A stretch of 64,000 bases of DNA from Pseudomonas fluorescens (GCF_902497855.1 NZ_CABVHU010000019.1:62001-126000), one strand, 5' to 3'. Positions 8,114 to 18,185 are shown, counted from the stretch's first letter. Translations and numbers: made by a program. The notes: generated by a model not told the origin, from the sequence alone.

Positions 8114-11100
8114 GTGCGGCTCAAGTGCATTAAACTGGCGGGGTTCAAATCCTTCGTCGACCCGACCACGGTGAACTTCCCCAGTAACATGGCGGCAGTG
8201 GTCGGGCCCAACGGGTGCGGCAAGTCGAACATCATCGACGCCGTCCGCTGGGTGATGGGCGAGAGCTCGGCCAAGAACTTGCGCGGCGAGTCGATGACCG
8301 ATGTCATCTTCAACGGCTCCACCAGCCGCAAACCGGTGAGCCAGGCGAGCATCGAACTGGTGTTCGATAACTCCGATGGCACCTTGATCGGCGAATACGC
8401 GGCCTACGCCGAAATATCGATTCGCCGCAAAGTCACCCGCGACAGCCAGAACAGTTATTTCCTCAACGGCAGCAAATGTCGCCGTCGTGACATCACCGAC
8501 ATCTTTCTCGGCACCGGCCTCGGCCCGCGCAGCTATTCGATCATCGAGCAGGGGATGATCTCCAAGCTGATCGAAGCCAAGCCCGAAGACCTGCGCAACT
8601 TCATCGAAGAAGCGGCGGGCATCTCCAAGTACAAGGAGCGCCGGCGCGAGACCGAAAATCGCATTCGCCGCACCCACGAAAACCTCGCCCGCCTGACCGA
8701 CCTGCGCGAAGAACTCGAGCGTCAGCTCGAACGCTTGCACCGCCAGGCCGAGGCGGCGAAGAAGTATCAGGAATTCAAAGGCGAGGAGCGTCAGCTCAAG
8801 GCCCAGCTCTCGGCCCTGCGCTGGCAGGCATTGAACGAACAGGTCGGCCAGCGCGAAGCAATCATCGGCACCCAGGAAGTCACCTTCGAAGCCCTGGTGG
8901 CCGAGCAGCGCAATGCCGACGCGGCGATCGAACGCCTGCGCGACGGGCACCACGACCTGTCCGAACGCTTCAATCTGGTGCAAGGGCGCTTCTACTCGGT
9001 CGGTGGCGACATCGCCCGGGTCGAGCAGAGCATCCAGCACGGACAGCAGCGCCTGCGTCAGTTGCAGGATGACTTGAAGGAAGCCGAGCGCGCGCGCCTG
9101 GAAACCGAATCTCATCTGGAGCACGACCGCACGTTGCTGCTGACCCTGGGCGAAGAGCTGGACATGCTCGCCCCGGAGCAGGAAGTCACCAGCGCCGCCG
9201 CCGAAGAAGCGGCCGCCGCGCTGGAAGAGTCCGAAACCACCATGCACGGCTGGCAGGAACAGTGGGACACCTTCAACCTTACGGCGGCCGAGCCGCGGCG
9301 GCAGGCGGAAGTCCAGCAGTCGCGAATCCAGCAGCTGGAAACCAGCATGGAGCGCCTGGCCGATCGACAGAAGCGGCTTGGCGAAGAGCGCGCCTTGCTC
9401 TCGGCGGATCCGGAAGACGCGGCGATCCTGGAACTCAGCGAACAGCTGGCCGCGAGTGAAGCGACCCTTGAAGACTTGCAGGCCAGCGAAGAAGCCCAGG
9501 TCGAACGCCTGGAGCAACTGCGTCAGGAACTGCAGCAAGCGTTGTCGGCGCAGCAGCAGGCCCAGGGTGATTTGCAGCGTCTCAACGGGCGCCTCGCTTC
9601 CCTGGAAGCCTTGCAGCAAGCCGCGCTCGATCCCGGCACCGGCACCGCCGAATGGCTGCGCGAACAGCACCTGGCGGATCGCCCGCGCCTGGCCGAAGGC
9701 CTGAAGGTGCAAGCCGGCTGGGAGCTGGCGGTGGAGACCGTGCTGGGCGCCGATCTGCAGGCGGTGTTGGTGGACGATTTCGGCGATTTCGACCTGGCCG
9801 GCTTTGCCCAGGGCGATCTGCGTTTGCTCAGCCCCGCCAGCGATGGCGTGCGCATCGCCGGCAGCTTGCTCGACAAGGTCGAGGCGCAGATCGATCTGTC
9901 GCCATGGCTGGGGCAGGTCAAGCCGGTGGAAACTCTCGAACAGGCCCTGGTCCTGCGCAGTCAATTGACCGCCGGCCAAAGCTTGATCAGCCGCGACGGC
10001 TACTGGGTCGGCCCGCACTTCTTGCGCGTGCGTCGGGCCAGCGAAGCGGAGAGCGGGGTGCTGGCCCGTGGCCAGGAAATCCAGCGCCTGGGCCTTGAGC
10101 GCGAAGAGCGCGAAGCCACGGTGGAAACCCTGGAAACCCGTTTGCAAAACCTGCGGGCACAGCAACGTCAGCAGGAAAACGGTCGCGAGCACCTGCGCCG
10201 TTTGCTGCAGGACGAAGCGCGTCAGCAAGGTGAACTGAAGGCTCAGCTGTCCGCCGGCAAAGCCAAGGTCGAACAGCTGACACTGCGCCGTACCCGCCTG
10301 GACGAAGAGCTGGTCGAGCTCGGTGAGCAACGGGCGCTGGAGCATGAAAATATCGGCGAAGCACGCCTGCAACTGCAGGAAGCCCTCGACAGCATGGCGC
10401 TCGATACCGAACAGCGCGAGTTGCTGCTGGCCCAGCGCGACAGCCTGCGCGAGCGTCTCGATCGGGTGCGCCAGGAGGCCAGGCAGCACAAGGATCATGC
10501 GCACCAACTGGCGGTGCGCCTGGGTTCGCTCAAGGCCCAGCACGATTCCACGCGCCAGGCGCTGGAACGGCTGCAGATGCAGTCCGAGCGCCTGACCGAA
10601 AAACGCGAACAGCTGAGCCTCAACCTGGAAGAGGGCGAGGCGCCGCTGGAAGAGCTGCGCCTCAAGCTCGAAGAGTTGCTCGACAAGCGCATGACCGTCG
10701 ACGAAGAACTCAAGACCGCGCAGATCGCCCTGGAAGATGCCGACCGCGAGTTGCGCGAAGCGGAAAAACGGCGTAACCAGGCCGAGCAGCAATCGCAATT
10801 GATCCGCGGCCAACTCGAACAACAGCGCATGGAATGGCAAGCCCTGACCGTGCGCCGCAAGGCCCTCGAAGATCAGTTGCACGAGGACGGCTACGACCTG
10901 CACGGCGTGCTTGCCACCCTGGTGGCCGGGGTCAACGAGAAAGACGCCGAGGAGGAGCTCGAACGCATCGCGGCGCGGATCCAGCGCCTTGGCGCGATCA
11001 ACCTGGCGGCCATCGACGAATACCAGCAGCAATCCGAACGCAAACGTTATCTGGATGCCCAGAACGACGATCTGGTGGAAGCGCTGGACACCCTCGAGAA

Positions 11101-11602
11101 TGTGATTCGCAAGATCGACAAGGAAACCCGAAACCGCTTCAAGGATACCTTTGATCAGATCAATGCCGGAATTCAGGCACTTTTCCCAAAAGTTTTCGGT
11201 GGAGGCAGCGCGTATTTGGAACTGACGGGCGAAGATCTACTCGATACAGGGGTAACAATCATGGCGCGGCCGCCAGGGAAGAAGAACAGCACCATCCATT
11301 TGCTCTCCGGTGGCGAAAAAGCCCTGACCGCATTGGCCCTGGTATTTGCCATCTTCAAGTTGAACCCGGCGCCGTTCTGCATGCTCGATGAAGTTGACGC
11401 GCCACTGGATGACGCTAACGTTGGACGCTACGCACGGCTGGTAAAGGAGATGTCGCAGACGGTGCAGTTCATCTATATCACCCACAACAAGATCGCCATG
11501 GAAATGGCCGATCAACTGATGGGGGTGACGATGCACGAACCGGGTTGTTCGCGTCTGGTGGCGGTGGATGTCGAGGAGGCGATGGCGATGGTCGAGGCCT
11601 GA
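8114..11602 (+). CDS. smc: Chromosome segregation ATPase SMC
   Basis: Structural maintenance of chromosomes protein, which organises and segregates the nucleoid. It has 1162 residues. The Walker A motif GPNGCGKS is at 31-38 in the N-terminal head. Two long coiled-coil arms rich in Glu/Gln/Arg/Leu flank a hinge around residues 500-660. The C-terminal head has the ABC signature LLSGGEKALTALAL and Walker B FCMLDEVDAPLDD. The start is a GTG 2 bp after the upstream GntR stop, which suggests coupling to that gene. Alternative internal ATG starts would remove the head, so the GTG is firm. Position upstream of zipA and ligA is the usual Pseudomonas order. Confidence 0.97.
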   Translation: MRLKCIKLAGFKSFVDPTTVNFPSNMAAVVGPNGCGKSNIIDAVRWVMGESSAKNLRGESMTDVIFNGSTSRKPVSQASIELVFDNSDGTLIGEYAAYAEISIRRKVTRDSQNSYFLNGSKCRRRDITDIFLGTGLGPRSYSIIEQGMISKLIEAKPEDLRNFIEEAAGISKYKERRRETENRIRRTHENLARLTDLREELERQLERLHRQAEAAKKYQEFKGEERQLKAQLSALRWQALNEQVGQREAIIGTQEVTFEALVAEQRNADAAIERLRDGHHDLSERFNLVQGRFYSVGGDIARVEQSIQHGQQRLRQLQDDLKEAERARLETESHLEHDRTLLLTLGEELDMLAPEQEVTSAAAEEAAAALEESETTMHGWQEQWDTFNLTAAEPRRQAEVQQSRIQQLETSMERLADRQKRLGEERALLSADPEDAAILELSEQLAASEATLEDLQASEEAQVERLEQLRQELQQALSAQQQAQGDLQRLNGRLASLEALQQAALDPGTGTAEWLREQHLADRPRLAEGLKVQAGWELAVETVLGADLQAVLVDDFGDFDLAGFAQGDLRLLSPASDGVRIAGSLLDKVEAQIDLSPWLGQVKPVETLEQALVLRSQLTAGQSLISRDGYWVGPHFLRVRRASEAESGVLARGQEIQRLGLEREEREATVETLETRLQNLRAQQRQQENGREHLRRLLQDEARQQGELKAQLSAGKAKVEQLTLRRTRLDEELVELGEQRALEHENIGEARLQLQEALDSMALDTEQRELLLAQRDSLRERLDRVRQEARQHKDHAHQLAVRLGSLKAQHDSTRQALERLQMQSERLTEKREQLSLNLEEGEAPLEELRLKLEELLDKRMTVDEELKTAQIALEDADRELREAEKRRNQAEQQSQLIRGQLEQQRMEWQALTVRRKALEDQLHEDGYDLHGVLATLVAGVNEKDAEEELERIAARIQRLGAINLAAIDEYQQQSERKRYLDAQNDDLVEALDTLENVIRKIDKETRNRFKDTFDQINAGIQALFPKVFGGGSAYLELTGEDLLDTGVTIMARPPGKKNSTIHLLSGGEKALTALALVFAIFKLNPAPFCMLDEVDAPLDDANVGRYARLVKEMSQTVQFIYITHNKIAMEMADQLMGVTMHEPGCSRLVAVDVEEAMAMVEA

Positions 11603-11858
11603 GTTGCGGGCTTGTAGGACAATATTCGTGGGAGGCGGGACGAATGATCGCTCGCTATTTGCTGGCCAATCGACATATTCGCGCAAGCCACGAGACAGAC
11701 GGTGTAAAGTTGCCTTTGGTCGTGCTAGTTTAATGTCAATTTATTGTATACGTGGGCAAAACGCCTGTCAGAACATAGAGTTGGCGCCACGTTTTAAAGC
11801 GGTTTACCAGTTGTAAACCCCTTATTTTTCAGCATTTTTTATAGAGGCACGGGATTAC

Positions 11859-12707
11859 ATGGAAATCGGTCTGCGCGAGTGGCTGATCCTCATCGGCATT
11901 ATTGTCATTGCCGGTATTCTTTTCGACGGCTGGCGCCGCATGCGCGGCGGCAAGGGGAAACTGAAATTCCGTCTTGACCGCAATTTGTCCAATTTGCCGG
12001 ACGAGGACACCAGCGCCGAGCTGTTGGGCCCGCCCCGGGTGCTGGATACCCATAAGGAACCGCACCTGGACGAGCACGATCTGCCGTCGGTGGGCATGCC
12101 TGCCCGTGAACAGCGCGAATCGGGTTCCAAGCGCGGCAAGCGCGGCGAGCCATCCCAGGGCGACTTGAACCTCAACCTGGAACTGGAAGGCGGCCCGAGC
12201 TTCAGCAGCCATGACGACGATTACCCTGACGACACCAAGGTCTCGAGTTCGGCCAGCGACAGGGAACAGCCGCAAGCCGAAGAAGTGCTGGTGATCAGTG
12301 TGATCTGCCGCGACGCTGCCGGCTTCAAGGGCCCGGCGCTGTTGCAGAATATTCTGGAAAGCGGCCTGCGCTTCGGCGAGATGGACATTTTCCACCGCCA
12401 CGAAAGCATGGCCGGCAACGGCGAAGTCCTGTTTTCGATGGCCAATGCGGTCAAACCGGGCGTTTTCGACCTGGACGACATCGACCACTTCAGCACGCCG
12501 GCGGTGAGCTTCTTCCTCGGCCTGCCGGGTCCGCGTCATCCCAAGCAAGCCTTCGACGTGATGGTGGCTGCGGCGCGCAAACTGTCCCAGGAACTGAACG
12601 GCGAACTGAAAGACGACCAGCGCAGCGTGTTGACTGCCCAGACGATCGAGCATTACCGTCAGCGCATCGTCGAATTCGAACGCCGCGCTCTGACCCAGAA
12701 GCGCTGA
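11859..12707 (+). CDS. zipA: Cell division protein ZipA
   Basis: Inner-membrane anchor for FtsZ at the division site. An N-terminal membrane segment (about residues 5-24, WLILIGIIVIAGILFDGW) is followed by a basic patch (RRMRGGKGKLKFRL). A charged, flexible Pro/Gly/Ser linker covers about 40-140. The C-terminal FtsZ-binding domain spans about 145-275, with VICRDAAGFKGPALLQ and FFLGLPGP. It has 282 residues. A ribosome binding site (GAGG) precedes the ATG. The 256-bp gap after smc is AT-rich and probably carries its own promoter. Confidence 0.95.
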   Translation: MEIGLREWLILIGIIVIAGILFDGWRRMRGGKGKLKFRLDRNLSNLPDEDTSAELLGPPRVLDTHKEPHLDEHDLPSVGMPAREQRESGSKRGKRGEPSQGDLNLNLELEGGPSFSSHDDDYPDDTKVSSSASDREQPQAEEVLVISVICRDAAGFKGPALLQNILESGLRFGEMDIFHRHESMAGNGEVLFSMANAVKPGVFDLDDIDHFSTPAVSFFLGLPGPRHPKQAFDVMVAAARKLSQELNGELKDDQRSVLTAQTIEHYRQRIVEFERRALTQKR

Positions 12708-12709
12708 TC

Positions 12710-12776
12710 TGTAGGAGCCGGCTTGCCGGCGAAGGCGATCTCACGTACGCCTTCGCCGGCAAGCCTGGCTCCTACA
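12710..12776. repeat. REP doublet (TAGGAGCCGGCTTGCC type)
   Basis: Two head-to-head REP sequences: TGTAGGAGCCGGCTTGCCGG and its complement ending GGCTCCTACA, with a very short spacer. It starts 3 bp after the zipA stop codon. Confidence 0.9.
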
Positions 12777-12802
12777 ATGAATCTCCGCCGCTTCAACAGA
12801 TT

Positions 12803-12829
12803 GAGCAGCCTTGGCTGCTCTTTTGCTTT
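12803..12829 (+). terminator. Terminator between zipA and ligA
   Basis: A perfect 8-bp stem GAGCAGCC/GGCTGCTC with a 2-base loop is followed by TTTTGCTTT. It lies about 15 bp before the ligA ATG, so ligA needs read-through or a promoter overlapping this site. Confidence 0.75.
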
Positions 12830-12843
12830 ATGAGAGAACACCC

Positions 12844-15201
12844 ATGACCGCCGCCAAAAACCGTATTCCAGAGCTGCGCGCTGAGCTGGATCAGCACAAC
12901 TATCGCTACCACGTGCTGGACGAGCCGAGCATTCCGGACGCCGAATACGATCGGTTGTTCCACGAGCTCAAGGCCCTCGAAGCGGCCAATCCCGAGCTGA
13001 TCACCAGCGACTCGCCAACCCAGCGCGTCGGCAGTGCGGCGCTGTCGGCGTTCACTCAGGTACGCCACGAAGTGCCGATGCTCAGCCTCGGCAACGCCTT
13101 CGAAGAAACTGACATGCGCGAGTTCGATCGCCGGGTCAACGAAGGCCTGGACCTGCCGACCGGCGACTTGTTCGGCAGCGCCGCCGTGGTGGAATACAGC
13201 TGCGAACCCAAGCTCGACGGCCTGGCGGTCAGTCTGTTGTATCAGGATGGCGTGCTGGTGCGCGGCGCGACCCGTGGCGATGGCACCACCGGTGAAGACA
13301 TCAGCGTCAATGTGCGTACGGTGCGCAATATCCCGCTCAAGCTGCAGGGCAGCGGCTGGCCGGCCACCCTGGAAGTGCGCGGCGAAGTGTTCATGTCCAA
13401 GGCCGGTTTCGAGCGGCTCAATGCCTCGCAACTGGAAATCGGCGGCAAGACCTTCGCCAATCCGCGCAACGCGGCGGCGGGCAGCTTGCGCCAGCTGGAT
13501 TCGAAGATCACCGCCAACCGTCCCCTGGAGTTCTGCTGCTACGGCATCGGCCAGATCTCGGCAGACATTGCCGACACGCACATTGGCAATCTCAAGCAAC
13601 TCAAAGCCTGGGGCCTGCCGATCAGCCATGAACTGAAACTGGCGTATGGCATCGATGAGTGCCTGGATTACTACCGTGACATCGGTGAGCGCCGTAATGC
13701 ACTGCCCTATGAAATCGACGGCGTGGTGTTCAAGGTCAACAGCATTGCCTCCCAGCGTGAACTGGGTTTTCGCGCGCGCGAACCGCGCTGGGCCATCGCG
13801 CATAAATTCCCTGCCATGGAAGAACTCACCGAGTTGCTCGATGTGGAATTCCAGGTAGGCCGTACCGGTGCCGTGACGCCGGTGGCGCGCTTGAAGCCGG
13901 TCAAGGTGGCCGGCGTCACCGTGGCCAATGCGACCTTGCACAACATGGACGAGGTCGCGCGCCTGGGCCTGATGATCGGCGACACCGTGATCATCCGTCG
14001 CGCCGGCGACGTGATTCCCCAAGTGGTGCAAGTGGTTACCGAGCGTCGCCCGGATAACGCACGGCCGGTGCAGATTCCCGAGCAGTGCCCGGTGTGCGGT
14101 TCCCATGTCGAGCGCACGCAGCTGGTCAAGCGCAGCAAGGGGCGCGAGACCGTCAGCGAAGGTGCGGTGTATCGCTGCGTCGGCCGGCTGGCCTGCGGTG
14201 CGCAACTCAAACAGGCGATCATTCACTTCGTCTCCCGTCGCGCCATGGACATCGAAGGCCTGGGCGACAAGAGCGTCGAGCAACTGGTGGATGAAGGCCT
14301 GGTGAGTTCGCCGGCGGATCTGTATGCCCTGAAGTTCGATGACATCGTCGATCTGGAAGGCTTTGCCGAACTGTCGAGCAAAAAACTGCTCGGTGCGATC
14401 GAGGACAGCAAGCGACCAGGTCTGGCACGCTTCATCTATGCCCTGGGGATTCCCGACGTCGGTGAAGAGACCGCCAAGGTGCTGGCGCGCTCCCTCGGCT
14501 CGCTGGAGCGAGTCCAGCAGGCCTTGCCGCAAGTGCTCACGTACTTGCCGGATGTCGGCCTGGAAGTGGCTCACGAGATCCACAGCTTCTTCGAAGATGC
14601 GCACAACCAGCAGGTGATCGAGGCGTTGCTCAAGCACGGCCTGCAGATTCAGGACCAGGGCGAGCTGGGCGCCGAATTTTCCGCCAGCACCACCCTTGGC
14701 GGCTTCCTCGACAAGCTGCACATTCCCTCGGTAGGGCCGGGCGGGGCGCAGAAGCTGGCTGACAAGTTTGGTTCGCTGGAAGCGGTGATGAATGCCGACT
14801 GGCTGGACATGCGCCAGGCGTTGCCGGAGAAGCAGGCGAATGCGGTTCGGGAGTTTTTCGCGCTGCCCGATAATCGCCAGCTGGCTGAGGCCGCCGAAAA
14901 GCAACTGGGCGATTTCGGCATGCACTGGCAGAGCGAGAAAAAAGTCGTCGAAGGCTTGCCCCTGGCAGGGCAGACCTGGGTGTTGACCGGTTCGCTGGAG
15001 TTGATGAGCCGCGATGTGGCCAAGGACAAACTCGAAAGCCTGGGTGCCAAAGTGGCGGGCTCAGTGTCGGCCAAGACCCACTGCGTGGTCGCCGGGCCGG
15101 GTGCCGGTTCCAAGTTGGCCAAGGCCAATGAGCTGGGGTTGAAAGTGCTGGATGAAGAAGCGTTTGTCGTGTTCCTGGGCAAACACGGTATTTCCGTGTG
15201 A
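12844..15201 (+). CDS. ligA: NAD-dependent DNA ligase
   Basis: Essential ligase that seals nicks in replication and repair using NAD+. It has 785 residues. The adenylation domain has the nucleophile Lys123 in the motif CEPKLDGLAVS, followed by TRGDGTTGEDIS. An OB-fold region comes next, with VGRTGAVTPVARL and RRAGDVIPQV. A zinc finger starts at CPVCGSHV; its last ligands are the cysteines in YRCVGRLACGAQ. Helix-hairpin-helix repeats and a C-terminal BRCT domain (GLPLAGQTWVLTGSLELMSR) complete it. I chose ATG 12844 because the upstream in-frame codons lie over the terminator hairpin and are not family-like. Confidence 0.97.
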   Translation: MTAAKNRIPELRAELDQHNYRYHVLDEPSIPDAEYDRLFHELKALEAANPELITSDSPTQRVGSAALSAFTQVRHEVPMLSLGNAFEETDMREFDRRVNEGLDLPTGDLFGSAAVVEYSCEPKLDGLAVSLLYQDGVLVRGATRGDGTTGEDISVNVRTVRNIPLKLQGSGWPATLEVRGEVFMSKAGFERLNASQLEIGGKTFANPRNAAAGSLRQLDSKITANRPLEFCCYGIGQISADIADTHIGNLKQLKAWGLPISHELKLAYGIDECLDYYRDIGERRNALPYEIDGVVFKVNSIASQRELGFRAREPRWAIAHKFPAMEELTELLDVEFQVGRTGAVTPVARLKPVKVAGVTVANATLHNMDEVARLGLMIGDTVIIRRAGDVIPQVVQVVTERRPDNARPVQIPEQCPVCGSHVERTQLVKRSKGRETVSEGAVYRCVGRLACGAQLKQAIIHFVSRRAMDIEGLGDKSVEQLVDEGLVSSPADLYALKFDDIVDLEGFAELSSKKLLGAIEDSKRPGLARFIYALGIPDVGEETAKVLARSLGSLERVQQALPQVLTYLPDVGLEVAHEIHSFFEDAHNQQVIEALLKHGLQIQDQGELGAEFSASTTLGGFLDKLHIPSVGPGGAQKLADKFGSLEAVMNADWLDMRQALPEKQANAVREFFALPDNRQLAEAAEKQLGDFGMHWQSEKKVVEGLPLAGQTWVLTGSLELMSRDVAKDKLESLGAKVAGSVSAKTHCVVAGPGAGSKLAKANELGLKVLDEEAFVVFLGKHGISV

Positions 15202-15281
15202 TGCCATTCGCTGACAAGTCGGACCGCCTCACCGCCGCTCACGATCACCTGCATACCGCTGGATTGCGAAAACGCCAAACC

Positions 15282-15433
15282 CTGTAGGAGCCGGCTTGCT
15301 GGCGAAGGCGTCTGCATGATCGCTGCAAGGCTTGAGGCCGCCTTCGCTGGCAAGCCAGCTCCTACAGGGATTACCGGTGTAGATGAATTGTGGTCAACGC
15401 CAACCCCCTGTAGGAGCTGGCTTGCCAGCGAAA
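15282..15433. repeat. REP doublet plus a single REP
   Basis: A doublet lies at 15282-15367 (CTGTAGGAGCCGGCTTGC facing CAGCTCCTACAG). A single REP lies at 15408-15433 (CTGTAGGAGCTGGCTTGCC). Together they fill most of the 316-bp gap between ligA and the next gene. No gene is visible in the gap. Confidence 0.9.
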
Positions 15434-15517
15434 GCAATATCAGCCCTCTCACAAAAAGCGGGAACGATCGATACCCCTTCATGATCTAGTCTTGGCAGGC
15501 CCCAGGGAGAGATCGCC

Positions 15518-16684
15518 ATGTACCGCTTCTTCGAACAGCTCAGCTCACGCATCGCCGCGCCTTTCATGGCCGGGAGCTCGCGCAACAGCAAAGTCTGGCA
15601 GTGCCGCTGCGGGCAGTCGCTGTTCTTTCGCAACAGCCAGTGCCTGGCCTGTTCGGCGGCCTTGGGTTATCAACCCGAGCAGAGCCGCCTGTCCTCGCTG
15701 CAACCGGGCCAGCAGGCGGACACCTGGCTGCTCGACGCCCATCCCGAGTCGGGCGTGTTCCGCCGCTGCGCCAATCTCGACTCCCCGGCCGCCTGCAACT
15801 GGCTGCTCCCGGCCAACGACCATGACGCGCTATGCATTGCCTGCAGCCTGAACCACACCATCCCCGACCTGTCGATTGCCGAAAACCACGAACGCTGGCG
15901 CAAGGTGGAAACCGCCAAGCGACGTCTCGTCGCGCAATTGATCAGCCTGGGCTTGCAGGTAATTCCCAAAACCGTCAACGAGGAGGCTGGCCTGGCCTTC
16001 GATTTCATCGGAGTAGACCTTGAAGGCAACCCCCCGACCACGGGGCATGCCAACGGCCTGATCACCCTCGACATCAAAGAAGCCGACGACGCCCACCGCG
16101 AGCAGATCCGGGTGCAAATGCACGAACCGTATCGCACGCTGCTTGGGCACTTTCGTCATGAGGTCGGGCATTACTACTGGGACCGCCTGATCGCCAACAG
16201 TCACTGGCTTGAGCCGTTCAGAAGCCTGTTTGGCGACGAGCGTGAGAGCTATGCCGACGCGCTGGAACGGCATTACCAGCAAGGTGCGCCGCTGGACTGG
16301 CAGCAATATGCCATCAGCGCCTACGCCACTATGCATCCGTGGGAAGACTGGGCCGAGACCTGGGCTCATTACCTGCACATGATGGACGCGGTGGACACCG
16401 CCCTCGGGTTTGGAATGAGTGCCCGGGAAATGGATTTCGACTATCAGTCGTTTCCGTCCAGCACGCTGTATGACCCGGAGCATGCCGGCGGCGAAGCGTT
16501 CTTGTCGTTCGTCAATGCGTGGATCGAACTGGCGGGGATGCTCAACGAATTGTCCCGGAGCATGGGGCAGCTGGATTTCTACCCGTTCGTACTGCCGGCG
16601 CCGGCAATTGCCAAGCTACATTTCATTCATCTAGTGATCCAGCAGGCGGGCGGGAGGGCGGACGACGTGTTGGAAGGGCAATAG
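15518..16684 (+). CDS. Zinc-ribbon/HExxH putative metallopeptidase
   Basis: A 388-residue protein of a conserved uncharacterised family annotated as putative zinc-binding metallopeptidase. The N-terminus has a zinc-ribbon pattern with Cys29, Cys31, Cys42 and Cys45. The middle holds the metalloprotease motif HEVGH at 214-218, followed by YYWDRLI, with a downstream DERESYADALE and PWEDWAETWAHY that could give the third ligand. No signal peptide or membrane segment is seen, so it is probably cytoplasmic. Substrate unknown. It stands alone on its strand between REP clusters and the AT-rich patch. Confidence 0.75.
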   Translation: MYRFFEQLSSRIAAPFMAGSSRNSKVWQCRCGQSLFFRNSQCLACSAALGYQPEQSRLSSLQPGQQADTWLLDAHPESGVFRRCANLDSPAACNWLLPANDHDALCIACSLNHTIPDLSIAENHERWRKVETAKRRLVAQLISLGLQVIPKTVNEEAGLAFDFIGVDLEGNPPTTGHANGLITLDIKEADDAHREQIRVQMHEPYRTLLGHFRHEVGHYYWDRLIANSHWLEPFRSLFGDERESYADALERHYQQGAPLDWQQYAISAYATMHPWEDWAETWAHYLHMMDAVDTALGFGMSAREMDFDYQSFPSSTLYDPEHAGGEAFLSFVNAWIELAGMLNELSRSMGQLDFYPFVLPAPAIAKLHFIHLVIQQAGGRADDVLEGQ

Positions 16685-16989
16685 ATCAAAAGAAACATCG
16701 CAGCCTTCGGCGTTATGGTCACTACGCCGATCCCCTTGAAACAAAATTCCCGCTAACCTGCGCGGGCCCGGAATAGAACAGCCATCGCGCGGACATTTTA
16801 TGTCGGTGTGTGATCGGTGGGACTGCCTCCCGGCGGGCCTGCCCGCGCTTTAAAGATATGTCATATTCATATTATTTCTCATTATTTGTTAATTCATGGT
16901 TGAAGAGATTTTTGCCCGGTTTTAACCGAACAAAATAGTGTCGTTCGGTTGAAAACCAGCCTGCTTTGATGGGGTGCTACTTCAGAAAA
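16685..16989. other. AT-rich intergenic region with an inverted repeat
   Basis: A 305-bp gap between the metallopeptidase-like gene and the convergent orphan gene. It contains a GC-rich hairpin near 16831-16850 and a separate 14-15-bp inverted repeat at 16918-16957 (GGTTTTAACCGAAC/GTTCGGTTGAAAACC) that lacks a clear T-run. No ORF of note. Confidence 0.6.
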
Positions 16990-17838
16990 TTATAGAATAA
17001 ATACAATCGTTGATTCGCTGAGTTCACAGGTTCGAGCGGTGTGTGATTTAACCGATATCTCGACGGTTCCCTCGCTTGCGTCATGATTGAACTCGATTGT
17101 TGCCATGCTTTCCGAAAAGCCATCATCTATACACAGTGTCGATATGCCGTCAGGGTAAAGCTTGTCTTTATTACTGGTGAGGGCGTAACGTCCCCCAGCA
17201 GATGCGAAGCCCTGCAGTGTGCGATCTTTTACTTCTACCAGTTTATCAAGGATGACTTGATGAATGGCGGCTTTCGGATTGTCCACTGTTGAAAAGTACA
17301 TGCTGGTATTGGTTATAAAAGAAAAATAAGTGCTGTCTGGAACTACAACTGATTTTTTTCCCTTGCTGAATGTAGCGCCATTCACCTCTCCCCCTGATAG
17401 CAGATATTGGATGCCATGCTCTTCATGGAGCTCTGGTGGACGTTGATCGGGAGCGGATGCCAGGTTGCCGATTTTAAGCGTTACATTAACAGCATAGCCA
17501 TACCAAAAATCGACTTCAACCGATGACTGTGGATTCATTGGGGTGTAAATAACTTGATGGCCATCATTTGTTATGCTGAATGCGCCTTTCGTATTAGGAT
17601 TGGTCATTTCTAACATAATCGATTTCGATATATATGGGACTGTGAAGTTGTGAAGGTTCGAGCGCATTTCAGTTGTTGTTGGGAAGCCGAAACTGTTTTT
17701 TTCCCATGTGTAAATAATCTTCCATGTTGGATCTGTCAAGCTGGTCCGTGTGTACAGTTTGTGCGATAACAACGGAAATGACTCAGAAGTTAATAGTGCG
17801 AATGGAACTTTATTTGAGAAGACCACTGATTCGTTCAT
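16990..17838 (-). CDS. Hypothetical protein, AT-rich orphan
   Basis: I do not recognise this 282-residue protein. It starts at MNESVVF, chosen because AGGAC lies just upstream; an in-frame ATG 99 bp further upstream is less likely. It has no signal peptide and no membrane segment. The sequence alternates short hydrophobic and polar stretches (for example NFTVPYIS, SVEVDFWYG, NVTLKIGN), suggesting a beta-rich fold, and ends with STIVFIL. Base composition is clearly lower in GC than its neighbours and codon use is AT-leaning, which suggests recent acquisition. It lies next to a decayed XRE regulator copy. Confidence 0.65.
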   Translation of the reverse strand: MNESVVFSNKVPFALLTSESFPLLSHKLYTRTSLTDPTWKIIYTWEKNSFGFPTTTEMRSNLHNFTVPYISKSIMLEMTNPNTKGAFSITNDGHQVIYTPMNPQSSVEVDFWYGYAVNVTLKIGNLASAPDQRPPELHEEHGIQYLLSGGEVNGATFSKGKKSVVVPDSTYFSFITNTSMYFSTVDNPKAAIHQVILDKLVEVKDRTLQGFASAGGRYALTSNKDKLYPDGISTLCIDDGFSESMATIEFNHDASEGTVEISVKSHTARTCELSESTIVFIL

Positions 17839-17949
17839 CGTAGTGTCCTGTGTAAATATAGTTTTTTGTTCGGCAAATGGATCGCGGCGATTTGAGATAC
17901 CAGAGTGGTTCTCGGCTCTACCTTTGTCGCCTGTCATTTATGACAGTCC

Positions 17950-18185
17950 AGACGAACGGTATAGAGGAATTGAACGGACGCTGAACAGAGACACCACTGT
18001 CCAGCGTTGTCGCTGAGTTCTGCGAAAAATGCTTTCAGTTTCACGCCCAGTCGTTGGCAAGCAGGCACAGATCTTGCGCGCCAGAAATATAGGCGCCGGT
18101 TTTGAAGCGGTTGACGGTCTGGGGGGCAAAACCGGTTTTTCGCCAATCTGAGGCTGAGTTAGCGCGGCACCTTGCGATTGCTTCG
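17950..18185 (-). pseudogene. Decayed copy of an XRE-family regulator
   Basis: Read on the minus strand, 18020-18185 aligns base by base with the middle of the intact XRE gene at 18594-18908. Shared stretches include GAAAAATGCTTTCAGTTTCAC, GGCGCCGGTTTTGAAGCG, AAAACCGGTTTTTCGCC and CTGAGGCTGAGTTAG-like segments. Indels break the frame: one frame keeps RLGVKLKAFFAELS, another keeps the TQ..IGEK part. No complete ORF remains. It lies between the AT-rich orphan and the SRP RNA gene. The limits are approximate. Confidence 0.75.

Noticed and set aside
8060..11032. A 990-codon open frame on the minus strand opposite smc, and similar long frames opposite xdhB, ligA, idi-terpene synthase and the NRPS genes
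   Set aside because: High-GC third-position bias opens antisense frames. Their sequences are low-complexity (long Leu/Gln/Ala or His/Asp/Val runs) with no family motifs, while the plus-sense or opposite genes are unmistakable.
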